Below, in pieces: positions 54,171-64,000 of a stretch of 64,000 nt of DNA (its first letter is position 1; every line of letters begins with the position of its first letter). Under the pieces are notes generated by a model. The model did not search any database, was not told the origin of the DNA, and was given only the letters and a program-made list of their open reading frames with translations. Made by a program: the position numbers and the translations under genes. Source of the stretch: Fratercula arctica (Eukaryota; Chordata; Aves; Charadriiformes; Alcidae); contig CANTUZ010000025.1 in the NCBI GenBank assembly GCA_947846985.1, forward strand, positions 18,164,100 to 18,228,099, in the 5' to 3' direction.

Positions 54171-56366
54171 AACTAATGTCCACTTACTGCAAAGTGTTAC
54201 CATATTAATCTATTTTCTGTGACTGAGGAAGGAAAAGAAATAAAATAGAGTTAAACCTCTTTTACTAGATCCCAATGTTTTAATCCTGCAGGCTGCAATG
54301 ACCTAGATTGCATCATAAGCCAAAAGTAAAAACATTATGTCTCATACTCTTCATAATGTCAGAGGTCAAGGCCAAGCTAATAAAGACAATACCAAGAGAA
54401 AAGCAGAGACAAGACACAGAGACTTTTGCTTTCTGAAGGAATGGCTCATGCAGAGCTTGGATGTGCAGGAAAAAAATTCTCACAAGTAATGATTCCACCT
54501 AATTTTTTCTGTATAATGCATAGAAGCAACCCACTGGCACAGTTGGTAAGGAGCTAAGAAATCCCCTGGAAAGACCATGTTCTCTCAACAGCAGCAGTAT
54601 GACTGTCAGTGTGACAGTAACGGTTGTGGTTTATGTGCAGGGCAATGCAAGAACACTTGGTAAGGAGCAATCCACAGTTTTGGCACCAGCTATGTAAAGT
54701 ACAAGACAAAATAGAAGTTATTAGTTATGTTTCCTTCTCAGTAAATTGAGGAAAAGAGAAATGAAAAGGAAGGTTTTCAAAACCCTTAAAGTTCTTTTGA
54801 GATTTATCAGGGCAGAATCACATAGGTTTTTTTCTGCATTTCTTATGAAGAGTACCCCAAAACCAGCCTGCCCATCTGTTTTTGGAAGGAGCCCGCAAAA
54901 CTCCATTTCCGAGCATATCTCTGAAATAGCTTTGGCAACTGAAGGGAGGCAGGATGAAACATGCCTTTGTTATGGCAAGAAGTTATTCTACTGTTGGCTT
55001 CTAGTTGAAAATGACCCCTAGCCTGGGGCTTGTCATTTTCTCTCTGCCTGTTCCACACACCATGGAGGACTTTATTATTTGTCTTCACAAGCAGGTATTG
55101 CTGGTTATGTTTCAGATAGGCACATATGACATGAGAAACCCCAGAAGAATAGACACTGATTAGACTGACCTTGTCTGATTTTAACTATTTAAAAATTAGA
55201 AATTGGCTCTAAGGTGGTTGTCTATTGTCCCTCTGTTGTCATTGCAAAGAAATAGATCAATCCAGGGAGAAATCCCTCCCAGTCTGAGCTCAATGATAGT
55301 TATTAGTGTGAATTTCTGAAGATCTCCCTTGTCCATCCATTGACCACTAAATGAACAACTGTGGCCTGTTTAAACTAAATAATATTTGAGGTAGCTAAAA
55401 CCAAGCATGACAAATCCCAGTCTTGTTCCACTAAGTCAGTTTACCTGCTGCTTACTTGAGAATTGACTACATATTTTAGTGGCAATTTTCCTTCCCTCCC
55501 AGCTCCAAGAAGATGAGGACTGTGCTTCACCATGTATAAAGGTTCCCATTTGCCACTAAAGCAGGTGGAAGAGGTGGTTCTCTTCTGCTGCAGGATAGCA
55601 ATGGTCAAAAGGCCACGTCTTCAATAGAGGCATTATTCTTTCTACTTAGGAAAACAAAAAAAGTATCCACAGAAAGTCATCTGGAGAACGCCAAAACTAT
55701 ATTGGCATTGTTAAATACCATGTGTGTCATTTCAACATAGGACTGCCCTATGCTGGGTTACTATCACTGCTCTCTTCTTGCATACATATAAATATATAAT
55801 ACCTGTACTTGTTATTACACCCTGCTCCTTAAGATACCACCTCCTCTGTTAAACCAAACCACGCTTAGTTTATTTAGGCATTTTCTAATGAAGGAACACA
55901 GAATGTATCAAAAATAACAGCATAATTATGGGGTTTGGAGCTTTTTTTGTGTTTGGCAATTCAGCTGTCTTGACTGATATTCCTTTCTTTTTTTGTTAAT
56001 ATTTAGTCTTCTCCTCCTCTTCCACCAATTACTAACCTCTGTGCAGGAGAAGGTAGGAAGGTAAAAACTAAAAGTAAGATCTGGTCACTAGAAAGGGAGG
56101 AGCTGAGCCAATTTTATGCACAGGCCCAGATGCTCAGGCCATCAGACTGTAAAGAGCTCTACTGACTGGGCACACCAATTTGGGACATCTGTTGTTTCAA
56201 TAATGGAAGACCTTTCAGCAAGTAATTTCCTCTCACCTGCCTGGCCAGACACTGACTTTTGGTAATTTCTGATGTGGGAAGGAGTGCATGCATGTGTATG
56301 TGGTCATTTCTGCTCCTCACTCACTCCCCACCCTCTTCTCCTCTGGTTCCAGCAAGGCCAGATCTT
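54171..56366. other. Unique sequence, no gene seen
   Basis: AT-rich sequence without recognised repeat. Frames at 54721-55088 on both strands overlap each other and carry no known domain. Confidence 0.55.
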
Positions 56367-56739
56367 CACAGAATCACAGAATGGTAAGGGTTGGAAGGGA
56401 CCTCTGGAGATCATCTAGTCCAACCCCCCTGCCAGAGCAGGGTCACCTAGAGCAGGTTGCACAGGATGGCATCCAGGCAGGTTTTGAATGTCTCCAGAGA
56501 TGGAGACTCCACCACCTCCCTGGGCAGCCTGTTCCAGTGCTCTGCCACCCTCAAAGTAAAGAAGTGCCTCCTCATGCTTAGGTGGAACTTCCTATGCTCA
56601 AGTTTGTGCCCATTACCTCTTGTCCTGTGGCCGGGCACCACTGAAAAGAGCCTGGCCCCATCCTCCTGACACCCACCCTTTAAGTATTTATAAGTGTTGA
56701 TAAGATCCCCCCTCAGCTGTCTTTTTTCCAGACTGAAGA
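56367..56739 (-). mobile_element. CR1 LINE fragment, type B tail
   Basis: The minus strand has a continuous 107-codon frame (56447-56770) with [20 protein letters not shown] and [19 protein letters not shown], followed by the GTGACCCTGCTCTGGCAGG tail and an ATTCTGTG-type end at 56367. It extends further 5' than the 16223 copy. The first ten or so codons of the open frame lie outside the CR1 match. Confidence 0.94.
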
Positions 56740-58648
56740 GAGTCTGGAGGCTGTTGGTTCTGTTCATCATCCAAGATGAAATGCTTTGTCCTGATCAGCA
56801 AGGAACCAAAGTCTACTTCTGCCTACATTGGTTAGAAGCCCTGGGGGGAAGGGAGAAGCTAGTATTTAGATTAGCCCCAGAGTGAATAATTACTATATGG
56901 AAAGAAACGAAAGATTATTTATTAATTCTCATATCTTTAAAAATTTATTGCTTTTTAATTCAGACTGAATGTCAGGATTTTTTTTTCTCCTTGAGATGAC
57001 AGTGACAAATGTACTCCTGAGATGTGATCTACCAGACTGCAGGATTGTTATCAAAGTAAAAACTTCTTAAATAAGCCACTTCAAACTAGAGGAAGAGAAG
57101 ATAAACACCATCATCATAGGGCTTCTGGATAATCTGCCAGCACTCACATCTTCTCTTTGCTAGAACCCATAGATAACCAAGAGGGGAAGAATTATCCGAC
57201 AGCTACTGCACATGGTCTCTAGCGCATTGTGAACCAATTGCTCTTAAATAGTCCCCATACTTCCTTTTCTGGGATTGCTCAGATACAAGGCACCCAAAAC
57301 TAGGGAGGTGTTGTGATACTTAAACAGTGTTGGTTCTTGTTTTAGAGGTGGACCACAGGATCTCTCTCTTTTTTGTGTGTGAGAATGGCTTGCTATCTGA
57401 AAAGAAATAAATAAAATTTTTGAAGGCTACCCATGCGATGAAAATCAGAATTAAACATAAATGACAAGGAAGGAGAGCAAACTGTGGAGCCGACTATGCA
57501 CAAGCCTTCCAGATCTTCAGCCCAAAAGTCCCACCAAGAAATGCATGAAGCACTCTGGATGTGTTGGAGCTACTGTACATGCACTGGGACAGGTGATCAC
57601 TGTGTTTTCTTCATTTTCAAAAGCATAAAGAGACGTGGTATGTGCAAAAGGAGGCCATATGAAGCTCCATCAGAGAAGTCAGATTTTTGTCAAGTCTTCC
57701 CTAAAAGTTTTTGTTGTGTTTTTTGTTTGTTTGTTTGTGGTTTTGGGTGTGGGGTTTTTTTTAAGTATTCATAGCATCCTAAGTGTACATCATTTAGGGA
57801 ACTTATTTCTCTGTGCATGCAATCATGCACACAAGCTCAGGTGCATATGTATGCACACCTGATTAATTTAGAACAAATTGAATAATTAAAGAAATTAAAC
57901 CAAATCAATTCCCTTTCTGTTGGTTTCCAAGTTGTATTTGTGGTTTGACGTTGACAAGCCCCTAAAGCAGAGGCCAGAGCCTCTGACCAACAGAAACCTC
58001 TGTCTTTAGATACACTTTGAAGGTGGCTATATTACAGGAAGAATTTTTGCTTTATATGAAATATAATATTAATCCCAACTCCAAGGCTCTTTTGTCACTC
58101 AAGGGTCCCATCATCAGCTGTTATACCCCGGATAAATTGAAGAGCATTATATAATGACCTTAATAACCAACTTAATAAAAAAAAAAAAAGGGAAAATAAT
58201 ATGAATGAGGTCAGGACTAAGAGTTCACTTTTTAACCTCTGATGAAATTGTGTTACTATTTGCTTGAAGTGCTTTATGCTTCTACAGCACCTTGCATTTG
58301 TCAATGGGTGCAGACTATATAATGATATCATCATTATATTTAGACGGTTGACTGGGTTTAAGACATTTAAGTTTTTTTCTTTACCAGAGATGGAGATAGT
58401 ATGCTCAGTTACAGATATCTATCACCCTAATTCTACCATCACATCATCTTCCCTCACTTCACTTCCCACCAACCACATGTATTCTCGATAGATGAGAGCT
58501 TTCATTTTACACAGCCGTGAACCTGGATCTGTGAGACTGGATTTTATTTTTTTGTATATCCCAGCTCCTACACCACAGTTAAAGAGAGCCTTTTGGTCTT
58601 TAAAACATTTGTCCTTTCAACATCCCTGGCAAGCCAAGGAATTATATT
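56740..58648. other. Unique sequence, no gene seen
   Basis: A T-rich and TTTG-repeat stretch at 57704-57765 and an A-run at 58178-58190. Frames of up to 96 codons cover low-complexity sequence and are not credible genes. Confidence 0.55.
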
Positions 58649-58748
58649 ATTTCCTTTAAACACAGGGGAAATGGTGGTACTGAGAGATAAAGTGACTTTT
58701 CCGAGAAAGTCTGCAACAAAGCAGAGACATGAAGCAGAATTTTTCAAA
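58649..58748 (-). repeat. MIR-like old SINE relic
   Basis: ACAGGGGAAATGGTGGTACTGAGAGATAAAGTGACTTTTCCGAGAAAGTCTGCAACAAAGCAGAG keeps the order and spacing of the reverse complement of the MIR core (gaggaaactgaggcacagagag, then agtgacttgcccaaggtcacacag). It is decayed but fairly convincing. Confidence 0.5.
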
Positions 58749-61590
58749 TAATAATAACCATCACAAAAACTCATTCTATTCACTGTACAATCATATAGTG
58801 ACACATTAGTGGCATTTATTTGTTTCCTCCACTAAAATAACATTTTGTATTTCAGATAATACTGAACATTATTTATTGTTTTCTAATTTTTAGAGTAAGA
58901 AATGCAACAGAGATTTTCTTTTAAATCCAATCAGAGGGGACATGATTTTGAATTATTTTTCTAAAACTAACCTGATAATGCAATAAGGTGATGCTTCATA
59001 GTGAAAGCTATCAAGTCTGTGGTTGTGTAATTACTGCATATTAAAATTCCAATTTCTAGACCTTTACAAAAATACTAGTGCCAGTTAGATAATATGCTGA
59101 TGATATTCATGATGGTATAAGGTAGTTGTCTTATTTCCTTAGACTTCTAAGACCATTTCATAATAAAAGGGATCTAAATTACAGTTTGGGTTGACAGATA
59201 AAATTCATTCTTTCTCTCTCTCTCTCTTTTTTTGCTGTGCCCCCCGAAATGCCATTACACTGAGGTTAAATTTGAAGAGGTTGAACAAATTTGACCACTT
59301 GCTTCCCAAGAATCCTTCCATAACAGCAACAAAAAAAAAAGTATGTAACATATAAGATACCATAGCTTAATAAAATTTTTAAATCTAGTAGCAGATCTAA
59401 ATCCTGACATTACCGATATGAGATTGTTTTGGCGTGGATTGAAAATACAACCACAGTAGGTTAAAGGAAACTCTGAACTAATTGAAAATCATAACATAAC
59501 ATTTAATACATGGGAAGTGGGTGCATGGCATTCAGACTGTGTGAATCAGTGCCACCAGAATTATTTGGAATTGGAGAGTCCCTCCCCCGGGAGAGAGGTC
59601 CATAGCTCCCCAGCGCCAGTCCCTGACTTCTCACCATGAGCTTTGTAACACTGCAAGTTTCTTCAGCTTAAACTTCCAGACACAAATTTTCCAAACTCCA
59701 TTTTACATCCATCAAGATTTCCTTCCTCTTCTTCCACCCAACAAGAAACTTTCTATAACCCCCCTACTCTGGTAGCTAGAGAGTCTCCTCAGATGTTAGG
59801 CTTATATATTTACTCATCTTTCACTCAAATCCATTTATTCCTGGGCCAACAATTTCTTCCAGTTTGATTAGATCTTTTCCCTTCTTGATGTTCAGTCCTC
59901 TTGGATGATCTTAACAGCAATCATATCATATGACTAGATAAATGAGTTTTTTTGTTGTTGGTTTGGGTTTTTTTTTCCCCATTTCTGTTTTAAGCACATG
60001 GTCTAACCTGTACCTTGTGTAACAACATTATCACTTCTCCATCTCTGATAAAAATACTCTGTGTCACAAATCCTGAAATACCATTTACCTTTTTGATTAT
60101 CTGTGGCCCACAATCACTCTGTGATAGGTCAAAACAGCCAGGACTGAGTTTTTCCCAACTGATATCCCCATGTTCTCAGCAGAAACTCTTATTATTCATC
60201 CCCTTGCAATTCACAGGTACATTCTGTATTTCTTTCCCATCATTTGTTTCAGATTTATTTCATCTTTCTCCATTACAGATGACCAAACTATACACATAAC
60301 TCCCATTGAGATGTCTCAGTGCCTCGTACAACGTCTTTAATATTTCCCTATCTCTACTTATATGACAGATCATACTGGCATTTTTCATGGTCCTTCCACA
60401 TTGATGGCTAATAATCTTCCCCTTTGTTGTCCCTGGTTGTCTCCAGACGAGTCACTAGGTTGGGGCAGAAGCCCTTGTTATAAATCTCCCAACTCACAGC
60501 CTTACTCCTTGCACTAGCACATCAACATTACAATTACATTTCTATTCCTTCTGTGCTCAATTGCATTGCAGCTTTCCTGTAGGATATTCTCATCAGTCCC
60601 AATTCCTAGGTCAAGAAAACGCTGAACTTTTTATTTTTTATTGCAGACCTCATGGAAATTCTCTTTGCCATTTTCCACTTACTTCCAGAGCATGGATGAT
60701 TCTCTCCTCCAAGAAAGCCTCACACCCTATTAAAATCAGACCAAGTGGCCTCATTTCATGGATTGATTTCCTGTTTCCTAAACATATTTCATAAATCATC
60801 TTATCTTCATGCATACAGGTATCATTCCCAAATTTGATAGTATTTCAAGTAAGTACTTTTATGTCCTTAAGAATACTGACATTTCTAAAGGCTTTTCAAT
60901 ATGTTTGCCCTTTATGCTGCAGGATACCTTTTGCTTTTGAAATTTCTAAGGTAACCTTAGAACTTTAGGCGTCCATGCACATGGCCTGTTGCCATTAAGA
61001 AGGATTGAAGTAATTAACATGTTTCTAAGAATCTGAAAACCTAATGCAAAAATGCAGAGAAGAGAGGACAGGGTGTGGGAGGCCAGCAGCCAAGCAGTTT
61101 TTCCAACTGAGATGGGGCAGCTAGTGCATCCATCATGCAGAAGGGTCAACCGCCGACATCCCCAGAGGATCTTCAACTTGCATGGGCTGAACCCCTAAGT
61201 CACTCTGTAAGTGAGCTTACAGACACTCATCTCCCTCTACTCCAGCCTCTAATCATCTCTTCCTCAGTTTTACCATTTCCTGGTTTTATTCATTCCCTTG
61301 GGTTTGGCTGGTGATTATACAGATGTGGATTCCCTAGCCATAAAAGGAGCCACACATACTGTTATGGGAATTTCATGGTAATACAACCAATAAACTGTGT
61401 GAGCAAAGCCTAATTTAAACATGTCTCATTAAAATTAATAACAGCATTGAATGTGAGAAAGATCATTCATTATTGCCAGGGAAACTGAGTATAATCTTTA
61501 TGCTAAAAAATTGTAAGATAGAAATATTTTTCCTCTCAAATAATATATAGTGTGTAGTACAAAGTACCCCTATAAAACCTCACATTAAAC
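58749..61590. other. Unique sequence, no gene seen
   Basis: AT-rich. A (TC)n and T run lies at 59211-59233 and an A-run at 59330-59340. A frame of 94 codons at 60015-60299 and one of 77 at 60561-60794 have no domain I know. Confidence 0.5.
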
Positions 61591-62930
61591 AGGCCAGTCA
61601 GTCTAACCTCTGTGCCTGGCAAGATCATGGAGCAGATCCTCCTGGAATCTCTGCTAAGGCACATGGAAAATAAGGAGGTGATTGGTGATAGCCAACATGG
61701 CTTCACCAAAGGCAAATCGTGCCTGACACACTTGGTGGCCTTCTATGATGTTGCCACAGCATTGGTAGATAAGGGGAGAGCAACTGATGTCATCTATCTG
61801 GACTTTTGCAAAGCATTTGCCACTGTCCTGCATGACATCCTGGTCTCTAAATTGGAAAGGCATGGATTTGATGGATGGGCCACTCGGTGGATAAGGAACT
61901 GGCTAGATAGCCACGCTCAAAGGGTTGCGGTCAATGGCTCAATGTCCAAGTGGAAACCAGTGACAAGTGGCGTTCCTCAGGGGTCAGTACTGGGACCAGT
62001 GCTGTTTAACATCTTTGTTGGACAGTGGGATTGAGTGCACCCTCAGCAAGTTTGCCGACGACACCAAGCTGTGTGGCACGGTTGACACTGGAGGGAAGGG
62101 ATGCCATCCAGAGGGACCTGGCCAGGCTTGAGAGGTGGGCCTGTGCGAACCTCATGAAGTTCAACCAGGCCAAGTGCAAGGTCCTGCACCTGGGTCATGG
62201 CAATCCCAGGCACAAATACAGGTTGGGCAGAGAATGGCTAGAGAGTAGCCCTGAGGAGAAGGACTTGGGGGTGCTGGTGGATGAGAAGCTCAACATGAGC
62301 TGGCAATCTGCGCACGCAGCCCAGAAAGGGCTGCATCAAAAGAAGCGTGGCCATCAGATCCAGAGAGGTGATTCTCCCCCTCTACTCTGCTCTGGTGAGA
62401 CCCCACCTGGAGTACTGCATCCAGCTCTGGAGTCCTCAGCACAAGAAGGACATGGACCTGTTGGAATGGGTCCAGAGGAGGGCCACAAAGATGATTAGAG
62501 GGCTGGAGCACCTCTCCTATGAGGACAGGCTGAGAGTTGAGGTTGTTCAGCCTGGAGAAGAGAAGGCTCCGAGGAGCCCTTATAGCAGCCTTCCAGTACC
62601 TAAAGGGGGCCTACAGGAAGGATGGGGAGGGACTCTTTATCAGGGAGTGTAATGATAGGACACGGCGTAACAGCCTCAAACTGAAAGAGGGTAGATTTAG
62701 ATTAGATGTTAGGAAGAAATTCTTTACTCTGAGGGTGGTGAGGCACTGGAACAGGTTGCCCAGGGAAGTTGTGGATGCCCCATCCCTGGAAGTGTTCAAG
62801 GCCAGGCTGGATGAGGCTTTGAGCAGCCTGGTCTAGTGGGAGGTGTCCCTGCCCATGGCAGGGGGGTTGGAACTAGATGATCTTTAAGATCCCTTCCAAC
62901 CCAAGCCATTCTATGATTCTATGATTCTAT
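61591..62930 (+). mobile_element. 5'-truncated CR1 LINE, type A
   Basis: About 1.34 kb, beginning abruptly at AGGCCAGTCAGTCTAACC within reverse transcriptase and ending in the GGGAGGTGTCCCTGCCC tail with three ATTCTATG-type units. By eye it is very close to the 3' part of the 18751-21103 copy, but its left junction and both flanks differ, so it is a separate insertion. Confidence 0.96.
61612..62836 (+). pseudogene. CR1 ORF2 reverse transcriptase, partial and frameshifted
   Basis: Four successive frames (61612-62034, 62025-62498, 62347-62652, 62537-62836). The first holds motif A as [16 protein letters not shown] and an intact motif [11 protein letters not shown]. An 8-base loss near 62022 shifts the frame before the FADD codons, which are intact at 62051-62062 but out of frame with both neighbours. 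Compared with the 18751 copy, about 17 bases are missing near 62329 (after GCAGCCCAGAAAG), and small losses near 62535 break the YEDRLREL block. The C-terminus with [10 protein letters not shown] is readable. Confidence 0.95.
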
Positions 62931-64000
62931 ACCCTGTGAATTACTACAGACACGTTTGTGTTGTTGAAACTGGATTAAAGAGGGTTATGGCAAAGTCTCG
63001 TGTATTTCCAGCCAAATCATACATTGAATTCATATGCTCTTTTTTTTTTTCTTCTCCAAATCAGCCTCATCTTGTTTAATTTTTGCTGTTGATTTACATA
63101 GGGCACTTTTAGAGCACAGAGATTATGAAAATACAGTAATTCATAGAAATGGAAAATACATAGCTATACAGAAGAAATTTGTGTTTTCTGGATGGGCAAA
63201 GTTCAAGCCCTAGGATTTGGTATTTGGAAGAGGTAGAAGGATATTACTTCTTGCCTGACGGCATCTTTTGCAGCTTAAAATCACACACTTCCAATCAATG
63301 CTGTGTATTACTCCTGTTTCCTAAAGAAAGGAGTGAGCGTATTTCCTGGGGAAGCTCATTCATATTTATAGGCCCAAACTCACTGGCAAGTTTCATTAAA
63401 AAGGCGAAAAATATAGATATATTCTAAAAATATTCAAGAAGATAGACATCTGAGTAGAGAAGAGAAACTCCATTCATGCCCCATGAAGGTAAAAGTTTCA
63501 GCATAATTTTCCATAGAGTAGCCATCAGAGAATCCCCACAGGTACACCCTACTGAGGCACAGTTCTGTAAGACATGGGGGCTCAACATTTTGCTCCCCAG
63601 TCTAATTATCGCTCCTTATTTTCAGTCCAGACTGCACCCAGGCACAGTCACAAACCTCAGCAGATAACAAACCTCTGTGAATCCCTCTCTCAGGAGCCCT
63701 GAGTCTTTACACAGACTGCTCAGGGTGAAGAAATGACAAACTCTTACTGGACAAGAGGGTGTGGTGTTTCACCCACCCACAGCAATTAAGATTATTAAGA
63801 TTTGTGGTGGGGTAACCGAGGCACATTGCACGTGCCGGTTCTGTTACAGCATGGGAAGTCATCTCCCACTTTGCAGATATGATCAACTTTCCTCTTTGCG
63901 GGAGGCCGCATGAATAAAAATAAAGCCCATGAGTACTGAGACACCACAGCAATGAGGGTCAATCCAAGAACATGAGAAAAATGCAGCACTACGAGTGATG
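62931..64000. other. Unique sequence, no gene seen
   Basis: Nothing recognisable beyond a T-run at 63040-63050. Short frames on both strands have no domain I know. Confidence 0.55.

Noticed and set aside
61340..61395. CCATAAAAGG followed by CCAATAAACTG, considered as a small LTR core
   Set aside because: Spacing is short, no LTR ends or flanking duplication were found.
1..64000. CRISPR arrays, bacterial operons, tRNA and rRNA genes
   Set aside because: None seen. Repeats present are LINE, LTR and microsatellite type, and the sequence is vertebrate nuclear DNA.

Overview
This window looks like avian nuclear DNA from between genes, or from a very long intron. The main evidence is repeat content. 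There are at least eleven CR1 LINE fragments, several ending in short runs of the 8-base unit ATTCTATG, and several LTRs of the kind found in bird genomes, with TGTCCTGG and CCACGACA ends. I found no convincing host exon, tRNA, rRNA or CpG island. Almost all recognisable coding sequence belongs to retroelements. I cannot name the species.

Layout. Bases 1-10376 hold a solo LTR on the minus strand (482-1433), several CR1 pieces, one very old CR1 piece (6488-6782) and a solo ERVL-type LTR (9791-10376). Bases 10620-13027 hold a 5'-truncated CR1 whose reverse transcriptase frame is open for 759 codons. Bases 13028-21103 hold a possible LTR remnant, a second ERVL-type solo LTR (17465-18207) and a second long, frameshifted CR1 (18751-21103). 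Bases 21104-35480 are mostly unique AT-rich sequence with a few CR1 and MIR-like relics. Bases 35481-40620 hold a gutted endogenous retrovirus: 5' LTR, leader repeats, broken gag, protease, part of reverse transcriptase and an env remnant, with no 3' LTR seen. Bases 42468-47000 hold an ERVL-type provirus bracketed by the 5-base duplication GGAAC. It has a tRNA-Lys-type primer site, a broken hydrophobic frame ahead of gag, broken gag and pol, no env, and a 3' LTR cut down to its last ~112 bases. Next comes another ancient CR1 (about 47070-47560), then mostly unique sequence to 61590, and finally a third long CR1 copy (61591-62930).

How the parts relate. The CR1 pieces fall into three 3'-end types by eye. 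Type A has the tail GGGAGGTGTCCC. Type B has the tail GTGACCCTGCTCTGGCAGG. Type C has GGACATGG followed by a tail rich in TTAG and GGTT. The LTR at 482-1433 is an inverted relative of the 5' LTR of the provirus at 35481. The solo LTR at 17465 is a same-strand relative of the 5' LTR at 42468. None of the retroviral reading frames is intact, and nothing here could make a complete retrovirus.

The observations most worth a second look are: the membrane-protein-like frame ahead of gag in the ERVL-type element; the 113-117 base leader repeats with hairpins in the first provirus; two separate CR1 insertions sharing an altered reverse transcriptase motif A; the four ATGCTA motifs and the 35-base repeats in the first LTR family; and a near-perfect 18-base-pair hairpin beside a small signal-peptide-like frame at 51519-51762.
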